In this document: positions 10,669 to 22,973 of the stretch, piece by piece | Layout: the number at the start of each line of letters is the position of its first letter | Position numbering within the stretch: position 1 is the first letter of the stretch | Assembly (NCBI GenBank): GCA_033557835.1 | Contig: JAWQRO010000424.1 | Coordinates: 1 to 39,260, forward strand | Source of the DNA: Helochares maculicollis | Taxonomy: Eukaryota; Arthropoda; Insecta; Coleoptera; Hydrophilidae | Direction: 5' to 3' | Length of the DNA: 39,260 nt | Notes under the pieces: model-generated | Told to the model about the DNA's origin: nothing | Database searches by the model: none | Seen by the model: the letters and a program-made list of their open reading frames with translations, nothing else | Made by a program: the position numbers and the translations under genes

Positions 10669-13600
10669 TTACTCCGAATCCTCCGCCAAGAGCTTATTGA
10701 GTTCTTTCAACCGTTTAGTTCGCTCTTCGGACTCTTTCTCTTTCAGGAGATTCTCCTTTTCCCTCTTCAAATTGAGTCGACTTGAAGCGTTCAGTTCGGA
10801 GAACTGCCACGATCCGGCCCCGTCGAACTGCAAGATGTGCGTATGGAATTTCCAGAGCGTAGGTCGATGCGTAATCGTCATGAGCGTGATTCCTAAGTCA
10901 ATGGCCTGTTGGTAAATGTGACTTTCGACGTCGATAGAAACCGCCGAAGTACATTCGTCCAGGAGGGCATATTTAGGCCTGACGGAAAATTCACGAATGA
11001 GTTTCAACACCCCAAACAAATAATGATACAAACTAATAATCGACTAGCATAAGACTTACTTGTGATAGAACAGCCTGGCAACGGCCATTCGTTGTTTTTC
11101 ACCCCCGGAGAGGATATCCGTCCAATCTTTGACGACATGGAAGCTATCTCGTTCGACGATGTGCTCCAAATAGACCATCCTCATGATTTTCCTGAGGTCT
11201 TCTTCCGTCACTTGCTTGTTGATCATATCGGCGTAGGTGTCCGGGTAGATTATTTGGTCTCGCAAGTTACCAATGACCATGTAGGGCCTCTGGGGGATGT
11301 AGAACATGGAGTTCTTTGGCGAGTGGAGCTCCCCTCGGTAGACCGGCCACAATCCGCTCAAGATGCGGAACAGGCTGGATTTTCCGCAGCCATTCGGTCC
11401 GGTTATGAGGAGGTGCTGGCCGGGTTGGAGTTGAAGCGTCAAGGACGGACAGACGACATCGCAGTTGGGCGTTATGATTGGCACGTCTTTCAGGATGATT
11501 TCATAGTTGCTGGAAGGAATGAGTTTGCCATTAGCGACCGGTTGGCCGTCTTTGAACTCGATTTGGTCGGAATCGGTTTTCTTTTCGACCAACGTTTTCT
11601 GGTAAACCCCTCGGCTCGCCTCTTCTAAGATGGTGAACATGTTGGCTACCCTATTGGTGTGCCCCGCCAGCTCTACTATGTCCTTATAGCTGGACATGAG
11701 GCGCTCAACGGCATTGCCTCCGGTTATCAGAAGGTTCTTGGCGGTCGTGAAGTATTGCGTTCGTTCAGATACGTTATCTTGGACAGCTCCTGAAGCACCC
11801 GCTTGGTTGGGCGCTCCTCCGGTGGCTGCGGAAGCGGCCGCTAGGAATACCGGGAGGGATACGACGACCATTCCGGTGCCGGACCAAATGTATTTCATCA
11901 GGAATTGTTCCAGCATTACGAACCAAAGCTTTACGCCGAACATATATTCCAGGTGCTGGACTAACACGCGGTAAGCGCTTCGCAAATGGGAGAGCTCCAC
12001 TTTTTGGCCCCCGTAAAAGGCAATTTCTTCAGAGTTGGCGACGAGTCGCGAATGGACGTGCCTTAAGTAACCCTTTTTCTCGGCCTCTTGCGCTACGAGC
12101 TGCCCAAACCGTGGAGAAACGAGTTTGAGCACGATTGCGGAGACGCCTACGACTACGGACATCAGGATGGGCCCTGCTATGACGTTGGCGTTCCTCGTCT
12201 TGGTCAGGCTTGCTAAAGCAACCGTCATGAGGAGAATATCGAAAAGTGGTTTGGTGATTTGGCCGTACAAATGGGAGACGGTGCTCGATACGGTTTCTAT
12301 GTCGTCCGTGAGGCGCTGGGCGCAGTTGTCCAGGCGCCCATCGAGGACTGTGATGCGGTAGTAGCTCTGGTTTTTGAAGTACAGCTTGTAGCTGTGCTCC
12401 ACGAGCCTCGTGCGGAAATTCAAAGCGATCCGGCTTTCTAAATATTTGATGGTGCTGTTGATGAAGGTGGCTGGGATCTGCCGGAACAACAAAAATCAAA
12501 TGAATATTTCGCCAATTTGCTAGTTTATATACCGAATTGAAAAAAATTTGAAGTGTCTCCACTCAACTTTCCCGTATACATACAACTACGGCATAAAAAT
12601 TGCTTAATTAAATAAAAAAGTAGGTTCGTCACGGAAATCTGCGCAAAATCTTGAAAATTAAACACTCTGATTTTGCAGAATAATCCCGACAGCTATGGAA
12701 ACAAAGCATAAATAAGTCGTGAAACTTATGAATTCTGCATAAAAAAGCCACAGATACGTTCATTGTTTTTGCAACCTTTGTGATTATTAGAATGCAATTG
12801 CAAGTTTATTATCTGTATTAATTATGAACGGAGATCAGATTGTTAATTTGTAGCAAAAAAGGTCGTATTTTAGATAAGTAATCGTTTAATTAATATGACA
12901 GTTTATAAATTATTGTCATTCGCGGAATTTTGACAGTTCAGTTGCTAACCTTATCTTGTTTAGGATTCTAAAAGTATTAAATTTATACTAATGACTATCT
13001 GATATATTGATTATTAAGTCGTTTAATGGTATTTTTTGTCGTCCTTTCAGTTTCATTTCCTTTCGACGACTGATTTTCAAAAATATCACTTTTGTATGAT
13101 TACAGATGTAGCTTAACGAGCAATTAACTGCGCTAAAGAGTTGTTTGTAGTATCATATTGAGTTTTTCTATACAGCCACTTGTTTTCATTCTATACATAC
13201 TTCAAATCGTTTATCAACTAAATTTGCAACTCGAATTTATCAGTGGCATTCTTGTTTAATTTATTTGAACTCAATGCGGGAGTGAATATATTTATCTGTT
13301 ATTATTTTACAATGTTTGCACTTCTTCTGTTTTTAAAGTGGTATTATTGAGCTTGATTCAGTACAATTATGAGATTCGATTGTTTTTTATCAGCTAAAAT
13401 TAGCATTTATTAGTAAACCAATTAAAAGATTTATCTCGAGATGGTGAAATTTGTATCAACACGTTCATACATTATCATTGCAAGTGGTCAAGATGATAAA
13501 CTAACATTCCAAATATATGATTTTTATAGCGACACTCGGACTGGAAATTTTCCTGCTTTACTGCGCACTTTACAAATATCAGTTCATTAAAGGAATTTAT

Positions 13601-14669
13601 CGCACCTCTACAAAATTAAATAATAAAACAATCGTTTAACTTTATCTGCTATACCTATTAAAATATCGACTAAAACGCTCAATTATTTGCACGTTTTGCT
13701 CTCTTTGTTAAATTGTTTGGTCTCTCCTCGCTTTTAATGATGTGTTTGAGTATCATTTTTTCATCTGTTTTATTAAGTAATTTTGTTAGGTTTAACTTTT
13801 TTGAAGATGCGATAAACTTATTTGTATTATTATCGTTGGTATCTGAACGATCATCCATCATATATTTTTAGATTATCAATTACAACATTATATTAAGATG
13901 ACAAGTTATCAGTTTAGTTTGAATAATTTCGAATAGTTGATATCAAGGAATCATTTGAATTGTCTGGTTGGTAGATTTCAGCTAGATAACAATCCGATTA
14001 TTATAAAAATAGCTCCATTTTACATATCCTTGTATTCGTATATCAGACTTTTGAGTGTTAGCATTGTATCGAAACAGGCCATTCTGATAACTCATTTTTA
14101 AATGTGCACTCTAGGATACTGAAGATACTTACAGCCACAGCGAACCATTTCAGTAATTGATGAATAAAGTTCTTAGGCTCCTTCCTAACTATGTATTTTA
14201 CGATGGTCCCCTCCAAATTGGCTACGTAAATACTAAGGAAAGTCCTCATGATTAGGAAAACCGTATGGCCTGACAAGAGTATTGTTTCCGTACACACTAA
14301 TTTAGGTATCATAATCCTCAGTAACTTCACAAATTGCCGGATGAACACTAAGTTTAAGGCCGGGACGTTGGCCTTCCTCGGGTTCTTCGACACCTTCCCG
14401 TTTTTAACACTGCTCCCATCGGTGGTCTCCCCCTTCGCCCCGAGCTCGCCGTTAGGGATGGATTTGTTCACCAAGAGGTTGTTGTTCACGCTATCCTGCT
14501 GGGCATTCTCCTTGTGAACGAAGCTCTCCACCAGAGGATAGCCCACTTTGAGCCCGTAGGTGATGAAACAGGCGGCCACGACCCCTCCTGCGAGGACATG
14601 GCGGGGTATTTTCAGGAACTCCCGGGTTTGTTCAGTCTTGTCTAGGAATTTTGATATCACAGAAGGCAT
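10669..14669 (-). CDS. ABCD: Peroxisomal ABC half-transporter, ABCD1/2 (ALDP) type
   Basis: Imports very-long-chain acyl-CoAs into peroxisomes for beta-oxidation, working as a dimer of half-transporters in the peroxisomal membrane (family knowledge). Exons 14669-14133, 12477-11060 and 10978-10669 join in phases 0 and 2 to give 754 residues, close to human ABCD1 (745). Order is transmembrane domain then ATPase. Seen: NSEEIAFYGG (EAA-like, ~327-336), Walker A GPNGCGKSS (~539-547), signature LSGGEKQ (from ~635), Walker B ALLDE (~656-660), H-loop THRP (His ~689), and a charged coiled-coil-like C-terminus. Blocks IPATFINS and YIWSGTG resemble ABCD1/2 more than ABCD3. The start MPSVISKF at 14669 is preferred; the frame opens slightly further up only with a GTG. 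All catalytic motifs are intact. Intron 2 is 81 bp; intron 1 carries a foldback-terminus fragment close to its acceptor. Confidence 0.95.
12478..14132 (-). other. Intron 1 of the ABCD gene
   Basis: 1,655-bp AT-rich intron with donor GTAAGT at 14132 and acceptor ending CGGCAG at 12478. Apart from a foldback-terminus fragment at ~12536-12600, I recognise no gene, RNA or repeat in it. The short open frame near 13679-13861 is Asn/Lys-rich AT noise. Confidence 0.85.
12536..12600 (+). mobile_element. Solo terminus of the foldback element family inside the ABCD intron
   Basis: Matches the left terminus of the foldback element (21177-21240): an A-run then GTGTCTCCACTCAAC, then TTCCCGTATA, then a TACGGCATAAAA stretch corresponding to TACGACATAAAA at ~21226. 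It lies about 60 bp from the exon 2 acceptor. No matching opposite end was found in the intron, so this is a truncated copy or short relic. Confidence 0.65.
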
Positions 14670-15322
14670 TGTGTTGTTTTTCACTTGTTGATTGATGCTT
14701 ATTCGTTGCTGCTAACTCCTCGCTGAGCTCTAGCAGGTGACTCTTGCACTTCCTTCGAGTTACTAACGCTTACTTCAACCTGGCCTGGACCGAATTATGG
14801 GCTAAAAGTGCTTGATAAGCTAGTGTCGTCTTTTCAAATTCTGTCGAGTTGCTTCAGTCGGTTTTCTTGCGTATCTTTCGGACCATTCTGATGTACGGCT
14901 GAGGGAGTGATGCTTGATGTGATGTACCTACGGCAGTAATAAAAGCAATCCATCAATCACCTGCTTCGCTCGGTTATCAAACAGCCAGTTTAAACTACTA
15001 AGTTCATTGTTACACAGGAATTATTCGTTATCTAGATGTACCATGATTCATGAATTTTTACAATTTGTAGGCAAGCCATGCTGATATCTCGAAGGTCAAC
15101 TTATGAGCACAATCTAATCAATGAACAAATCTAACCGAATAATATTGTTTTCTTTATCTTTGCTTTTTTGTGTGTTTTATTTGGCTTATTTGGATTTCAA
15201 ACATGTCCTTTCATATTTATCGGACGAAATTTATCAAGAAATTTGCAATCGCACACAGATTTTCTGTATCAAATACGGTAGTTGATAAATGTTTAGTTGT
15301 GAAAAATATTCAAGAACACTTA
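14670..15322. other. ABCD promoter/5' UTR region and flank
   Basis: Upstream of the ABCD start codon, so it should contain its 5' UTR and promoter (inferred from position). No TATA box or other decisive signal was identified. The distal part, about 15000-15322, is AT-rich and featureless before the satellite array begins. Confidence 0.5.
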
Positions 15323-18260
15323 TTCAAGATTATTACAAAATATATGATATGATGTGGATCGAACTCACGAATAATGAAGCAAATTGTATTTTAAACGAGA
15401 AAATTATAATCTTGTAGAAGCACGTAGAAGCGTAGTAATATTGATTTGAGAGCCGAAATGAGAATCTAAGCCGGCTGGTGGACGAGAAATGTCAAAAATA
15501 TGACAGTTGAGATTTTTATTTAACAATGTAAGAATATCAACTAGTTTTCAAGAGTGTTTCAGACTTGAGGTGGAATAGGCTAGTTGAAACCATGCGAATA
15601 GTGGCAAACAATCATGTATGAGAGCCTAAAAACCTTTGATTAGGAATAACGGGTATTAATTTAATATGATTGATTAAAATCATGGCCAAGCAAGATCTGT
15701 TGTAAGTGGAAATTGACAACTTTGTTTTATTTTCAACGATCCTGCTTCATGATTATTACAAAAGGAGCATGTTTGAGTGACATGATGTGGAGCGAATTCA
15801 TGAACAATGAAGCAAATTGTATTTGAAACAATTAAATCTTGTAGGAACAGCCGCCTGGTGGACGAGGAATGTCAAAAATATGACAGTTGAAATTTTTATT
15901 TAATCATGTAAGAATATCAACGAGTTTTCAAGAGTGTTTCAGACTTGAAGTGGGATAGGCTAGTTGAAACGTTATGAATAGTGGCAAACAATCGTGTACG
16001 AGAGTCTAAAAACCTTTGATTAGGTGTAACGGGTATTAATTTAATACGATTGATTAAAATCATGGCCAAGCAAGATCTGTTGTAAGTGGAAATTGACAAC
16101 TTTGTTTTATTTTCAACGATCCTGATTCAAGATTATTACAAAAGGAGCATATATAAGTGACATGATGTGGATCGAACTCATGAACAATGAAGCAAATTGT
16201 ATTTGAAACAATTAAATCTTGTAGGAACAGCACGTAAACGCTTAGTAATATTGATTTGCGAGCTGAAATGAAAATCTAAGGCGCCTGGTGGACGAGAAAT
16301 GTCAAAAATATGACAGTTGAGATTTTTATTTAATAATGTAAGAATATCGACTAGTTTTCAAGAGTGTTTCAGACTTGAAGTGGGATAGGCTAGTTGAAAC
16401 CATATGAATAGTGGCAAACAATCATGTATGAGAGCCTAAAAACATTTGATTAGGAATAACGGGTATTAATTTAATACGATTGATTAAAATCATGGCCAAG
16501 CAAGATCTGTTGTAAATGGAAATTGACAACTTTGTTTTATTTTCAACGATCCTGCTTCAAGATTATTACAAAAGGAGCATGTTTGAGTGACTTGATGTGC
16601 ATCGAACTCACGAACAATGAAGCAAATTGTATTTGAAACAATTAAATCTTGTACGAACAGCACGTAAAAGCTTAGTAATGTTGATTTGTGAGCCGAAATG
16701 AAAATCTAAGCCGGCTGGTGGACGAGAAATGTCAAAAATATGACAGTTGAGATTTTTATTTAACAATGTAAGAATATCAACTAGTTTTCAAGAGTGTTTC
16801 AGACTTGAAGTGGGATAGACTAGTTGAAACCATATGAATAGTGGCAAACAATCATATATGAGAGTCTAAAAACCTTTGATTAGGAGTAACGGGTGATAAT
16901 TTATTGCGATTAATTAAAATCATGGCCAAGAAAGATCTGTTGTAAATGGAAATTGACAACTTTGTTTTGTTTTCAACGACCCTGATTCAAGATTATTACA
17001 AAAGGAGCATATATGAGTGACATGGTGTGGATAGAACTCATGAACAATGAAGCAAATTGTATTTTAAATAAGAAAATCTTGTAGGAACAGCACGAAAAAG
17101 CTTAGTAATATTGATTTGCGAGCCGAAATGAAAATCTAAGCCGCCTGGTGGACGAGGAATGTCAAAAATATGACAGTTGAAATTTTTATTTAATCATGTA
17201 AGAATATCGAGTTTTCAAGAGTGTTTCAGACTTGAAGTGGGATAGGCTAGTTGAAACGCTATGAATAGTGGCAAACAATCGTGTACGAGAGTCTAAAAAC
17301 CTTTGATTAGGTGTAACGGGTGTTAATTTAATACGATTGATTAAAATCATGGCCAAGCAAGATCTGTTGTAAGTGGAAATTGACAACTTTGTTTTATTTT
17401 CAACGATCCTGCTTCAAGATTATTACAAAAGGAGCATGTTTAACTGACATGATGTGGATCGAACTCATGAACAATGAAGCAAATTGTATTTTAAATAAGA
17501 AAATCTTGTAGGAACAGCACGTAAAAGCTTAGTAATATTGATTTGCGAGCCGAAATGAAAATCTAAGGCGCCTGGTGGACGAGGAATGTCAAAAATATGA
17601 CAGTTGAAATTTTTATTTAATCATGTAAGAATATCAACGAGTTTTCAAGAGTGTTTCAGACTTGAAGTGGGATAGGCTAGTTGAAACGCTATGAATAGTG
17701 GCAAACAATCGTGTATGAGAGCCTAAAAACCTTTGATTAGGAATAACGGGTATTAATTTAATACGATTGATTAAAATCATGGCCAAGCAAGATCTGTTGT
17801 AAGTGGAAATTGACAACTTTGTTTTATTTTCAACGATCCCGCTTCAAGATTATTACAAAAGGAGCATGTTTGAGTGACTTGATGTGGATCGAACTCATGA
17901 ACAATGAAGCAAATTGTATTTGAAACAATTAAATCTTGTAAGAACAGCACGTAAAAGCTTAGTAATATTGATTTGTGAGCCGAAATGAAAATCTAAGCCG
18001 GCTGGTGGACGAGAAATGTCAAAAATATGACAGTTGAGCTTTTTATTTAACAATGTAAGAATATCAACTAGTTTTCAAGAGTGTTTCAGACTTGAAGTGG
18101 GGTAGGCTAGTTGAAACCATGTGAATAGTGGCAAACAATCATGTATCAGAGCCTAAAAACCTTTGATTAAGGGTGTTAGTTTAATGTGATTGATTAAAGT
18201 CATGGCCAAGGAAGATCTGTTGCGAGTGCAAATTGACAACTTTGTTTTATTTTCAACAAT
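15323..18260 (+). repeat. Tandem satellite array, ~430-bp unit, about 6.7 copies
   Basis: The same ~430-bp AT-rich unit recurs head to tail. The marker CTGGTGGACGAG occurs in units whose marker blocks begin at 15471, 15851, 16281, 16711, 17141, 17568 and 17998, giving spacings of 380, 430, 430, 430, 427 and 430. The short second interval reflects a deletion of ~50 bp in that unit (the segment containing the CTTAGTAATATTGATTT stretch). Each unit holds the inverted repeat TGTCA-AAAATA-TGACA. Two sequence subtypes are interspersed. Repeated 60-residue minus-strand frames are a by-product of the repeat, not genes. Confidence 0.95.
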
Positions 18261-21178
18261 TATGTCCAAATAACCCATTATTTTTATCACAAAATAATAT
18301 TGATCTGCTAAGCATTTCAAACTTAATAAACCTTGTCAGAGGATATTTTTATGGTCGTAAATTACCATCAAAGCAATTAGTTTATGTATGCACAAACATA
18401 TTTACGTTTACCTGCCTGATTACAATGTTTATTTGTAAATAAACCCAAGTTTTGAAAATATTTTGATACTCAGTTCACGTAATTGAAAAATCATTCTTTG
18501 TAATTAAGCACGACAAATAGATGTGAAGTTTAAAAGATATAATTACTTTCCATTAATTAATAATTGCGTGAGCTACCTATAAATATAATAATTTAAATCG
18601 TTTTCCATGATTCAATCCAAACAAAAACTTGTCCCGTAAATCGTGAACTTAGTGTACATATTGCTAAACTATGTAATATGTTAATAATAAAACGTTTATC
18701 GTGGATTTTTTAGTCATAACCTCAAAGGAATGACATATACACATTTGTATTCTGTGGTCATGAGGGGTCATGACAGATCAAAGGTTCCCAGCCTTGTTGA
18801 TTTCTGAACCATTCGATAAAAGTAAATCAATTTTAAGGGTAGAAAAGTATAAATGGCAGTTTGACCTCCGGATTTTGGTGCAAAATTTATGGATTTTGAT
18901 CAGATTCTCAGCATGGCCAGTATTGATTATGCAACTCGACGTTTATATGAATAACAATAAATGAACGCTGCAAGATTTTATCACTCTTGATCCATTTTCT
19001 AAGCCATTCTTATGCAAGAGTACAGTGAATAAAACGAAGGCAGCAATAAATTATGGACCAAACCAGTACAGATCAGAGATTGGTAGTTTATGAGGAAAAC
19101 GCGTGACAAGCCGCTGAACCAGCAGACCCAACAGGCTATTCTATAGGTCAGGGTACCGTCCTTGTGTTCTTATTGAAATTAGTCGCCTCTTAGGCATGTA
19201 CAAGCCTACATAAAATATCGTATATAAAAGAAGAGCCATAGAAAAACAAGTGCCATAAAAATTTATCGCTGCCGCCATTTTTCTTGATAAACAAAAAGCT
19301 AATGCCTAATTTAATCAAGTGGCCCATCTCGACAGATCAATCTTCCACGGGCGACTCGAACGTATCGGTTAATTTAAACAAACAAAACCTTGCTGAAGGC
19401 GAGGTTCGTTCCTCGTAAAGATGACTGAAAGCTTAGTAAAACTGGTCCTTTGACGCAAATTGTCCGGCAAGCAGGCTAATTAAAATTAAAAATAATTTTT
19501 TTCGCTGTGATTAATGATTGGAGGTTTTTTTTGGCGAGGTGCAGGAAATTTATTTGTTGTTTCACAAAATCAATTTTCCGCTATTTTGTCTTGTATCGCT
19601 CCCACTCCTCGACTGGTGCACGTACTGTCCTTATGATCATCAATTTCGAATCTGGTTCATGGCACTCCAGATTCAGTACCCGCACGAATCTAGCGAGTCG
19701 AGGTTTTTTCGAATGGATGGAGCCCAGAAGGGTCAAATCTAATCGAAACTCGGAGCGGCTTCGCCAAGAAATCCGTGCTAGATTTTAGCTGGGTTATCAA
19801 GTTAACACCGAAACTTAACCTCTTGATTATCTCGACGGACGACAAATACGTTGAACCGTCCACAGGTCGTTGTTACTTAATTTCGCACGCGGGCGAAAGG
19901 CCAGTGCGGCCCTGAACTCCACCCTCGCGCCAAGAAAATCAATAGGGGACAAATTGACACGCCGACACGCCGGATTCAATCGGAAATAAATATTAAAAGC
20001 ATTCGCAGAACATCGCTTATCGCGGAAATCGCCAGATTTTTATTTATAACGGGGCGGGACAGGGCTGGATTAGGGAAACAAACGCGCATTACGACCTCCA
20101 CGGCCGATGCGATTTTTTCATCTGCAAAACGCATGAAAGCAAGGTTAGATTGTTTGTAAGTTGCATAATTCGCGTTGTTTTAACGCAGCTCGACGTTCTT
20201 TGTTGTCGAGGCTCGTCGGGAGCTATTCCGTTAAAAAAATTAAACAAATTACCTTCTTGCGTCGCGCTTTTTATGGTATTCCTATTTTCGTGCTGGTCTA
20301 GAGGCCACTATTCCAATAAAAAACGGTCTCACTAGTATTTAAAAAATATAATTTTAGGATCACAGAGCGGAGTCGCGATTATCTTATCACCTTTGTAGTT
20401 GGATGGGGACTTCTCTGATAGCACGGCACGTTTTAAAATGCGCGTGGTTCATTCTAAGGAGCTCGGCATTACGAATTGCTATTACTACTGTTAGAACAAT
20501 GAGTCAACAACAAACTACACCTGATGGTAGACGGTTCGATGGTGGTACTCAGCCGAATAGGAATGACGTACATTTCTGCACTATTGGAGTGCGGCTACTA
20601 CCAAAGGCTGAGAGGTGAATAATTCTCAATGGCTTCGAATGGGAGAAGCCCGGACTGTAGAGAGGGGGGAGGGATTGGAGATCACGCCATGGGATAGTTG
20701 CGTCCGTGCGAGTCTATATTTTAAAATAATCGAGAACGCTCGGATCATATTGTCGATCTAAAGTGTAAAATGCGACAATTATTAAAATTGCCCTAATTGC
20801 TCCGCTGGGGCAATTAAAACTATCATTAGACGGTCAGACTCGGTGGCGGAATCGAGTTGTGCAATTACAGTACCTGTGCCCGTACGCAAAACCAATTAAA
20901 CATAATTTATTTTACGTCACTTTGTATTCCGCGAGATCTGAGGCAGGTTTACGGGGCCAAGGCCGAAACGTCGCTAAGAACAGCTTTGTCATAATAATGC
21001 CTTCATTATAATTAATATAATATACATCCATACTTATGTGTTTCTTAAGATATAAATGGGGGTTGCACGTATTTCTAGCGAGTTTTGTCTGTCTAGAAGA
21101 GACACTTCTCTAACATTTCGTATAGAATTATTATTTAATATTTTTATTTTATTTTATTTATTTTTTATCATTATAATT
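18261..21178. other. Gene-free interval between satellite and foldback element
   Basis: No domain-bearing frame, tRNA or recognised repeat was found. The section about 19600-20950 is less AT-rich than its surroundings. A small motif cluster at 18755-18784 and a TTTTA-type simple repeat at ~21133-21170 are the only notable items. Short frames at 19507-19788 and 20403-20618 have no support. Confidence 0.6.
18755..18784 (+). promoter_or_regulatory. Candidate nuclear-receptor DR4 plus TCF/Pangolin motif pair
   Basis: TGGTCA and GGGTCA half-sites in direct orientation with a 4-bp spacer, then AGATCAAAGG, the textbook TCF/LEF consensus, ending at 18784. Motif matches only; short motifs of this kind also arise by chance. 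Confidence 0.25.
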
Positions 21179-22226
21179 CAAAAAAATTCTAGAGTGTCTC
21201 CGTTCAACATTTCCGTATAAATTAATGTACGACATAAAAGTACCTGCCATTAATAATTATAAAACTACAAACACTTGCCTGAGTGTCAAAACTAAAAGCA
21301 AAAGTTTTAATATTCATAATTTACATATACCTCAATGTTTATTTTCAACACATCAATATATTCATAAGGAATATTCAATTTTTTCTCAATACATATATAT
21401 CATCGGAATATTTTTAATTTTCCTTTATGTACAGTACAAAACTTTGTGTGTAAAAATATAGACACTATTCACTAGTCTGCAATATAGAACGCTTGTAAAA
21501 ACCCTTTGCGAAGGCTTGAATTTTAAAATCTGAATTCACAACTAAAGGAAGGGTCCAATTTTAGAACATTACTTCATAATTAAAAATGAAATTTATGACG
21601 GTAAAGTCCCACTTCCGGTTTTCAAATTTACACGGAACTATATGTTATTGCTATATTTTCCATGCTAAGCATTTTTGTAACATTTTTTATTCCAAGGCCT
21701 ACTAAAATAGGAATTTTCAAAATTATACAAATAGCACTTCCGGTACTCCGATCATGTTGAAAATCTGTATCTGTCAGTTTTTTGCGATATTTAAGATGTT
21801 TACGAAATTTCATACCGATAGCTTAATTTTAAAGACTACTTTACTTGGAAAAAAATCAAAACTGTGTAGGTAAACGGGTACTTCCGGTGGTCCTACATGC
21901 CTCAAAAGTTGACACAGATCTAATTTTTAGCGATAATGGCCGCACGGCAAATTTCATCGCTCCAGCTTATACGGTCTGACCGCTATCGCATTTACACACA
22001 CACAGACGACGCCAAAAATGGTCAAAGTGGATTCAGGGGCCGTCAAAACGTGGAGATCGGTCAAAATCTTGAGATCGAATTTTTTCATGATCGCAATACC
22101 TTCCTTTTACTATACTTCGTATACTATACGGGAATGTAAAAATGAAATTTGTGATGGTGAAGTCCCACTTCCGATTTTCAAATTTATACCGAACTATTTG
22201 TTATTGCTTTATTTTCCATGCCTGGC

Positions 22227-22268
22227 ATTTTTGTAACACTTTTGTAACATTTTTGTAACATTTTTGTC
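22227..22268 (+). repeat. 11-bp minisatellite ATTTTTGTAAC inside a foldback unit
   Basis: Consecutive ATTTTTGTAAC-type copies, about three to four here. The homologous place near 23693-23750 has about five, and other units have one or two, so copy number varies between otherwise similar units. Confidence 0.8.
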
Positions 22269-22905
22269 AAATTTTTTATTCCAAGGTCTACTAAAATTTG
22301 AATTTTTAAAATTATAAAAATAGCACTTCCGGTGCTCCGATCATGTTGAAAATTTATATCTGTCACTTTTTGCGATATTTAAGATGTGTGCGAAATTTCA
22401 TTCCGATAGCTCAATTTTAAAGACTACTTTACATGGAAAAATTTCAAAACTGTGTAGGTAAACGGGTACTTCCGGTAACTCTACATGCCTCAAAAGTTGA
22501 TAAGGATCTAATTTTTTGTTATAATGGCTGTATGCCAAGTTTCATTGCTCCAGCTCATAAGGTCTGACCACTATCGTGTTTACACCCACACAGACGACGC
22601 CAAAAATGGTCAAAATGGATTCAGGGGCACTCAAAACGTGGAGATCGGTCAAAATCTCGAGGTCGAATTTTTTCATGATCCCAATACTTTCCCTTTACTA
22701 TACTTCGTATAGTATACGGGAATGTGAAAATGTAATGTATTAAAATGCAAAAGGGTCTCCACTCAACATTCCAGTGGTCTTACATTTATAGTATATAATA
22801 CCAGCCAATTTATACGATTAATTAATACAATATAATATTGTATTGATTCACTTGCTTCCCTAGACTTTATAGACGTGTGTATTTCGTAGTGATTTATTCC
22901 AATCC

Positions 22906-22973
22906 GACGAGGGATGAGCGAGCGAAGCGAGCGAATCCCGAGTAAGCGAAGCTTGCACGGTTCGTGCTTTTCC
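22906..22973 (+). repeat. GC-rich hairpin patch of the long-type unit (copy 1 of 3)
   Basis: GAGCGAGCGAAGCGAGCG flanked by GGGAT and ATCCC, then AAGCGAAGCTT and GCAC/GTGC short hairpins. Same patch at 24382-24450 and, reversed, at 28318-28385. It stands out from the AT-rich arms and is strongly conserved among copies. Confidence 0.75.

Noticed and set aside
15471..15493. Hammerhead-ribozyme-like CTGGTGGACGAGAAATGTC in each satellite unit
   Set aside because: The catalytic core needs CUGANGA and a stem II before GAAA. Here both adenines are G in every unit and there is no stem, so self-cleavage is not supported.
15917..17816. Recurring 60-residue minus-strand frames starting MSISTYNRSC
   Set aside because: They recur because the satellite monomer recurs; no domain is seen, and other units carry no such frame of that length.
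22698..22714. loxP-like sequence
   Set aside because: Shares only about ten bases with a loxP arm and lacks the 13-8-13 layout; there is no reason to invoke Cre-type recombination.
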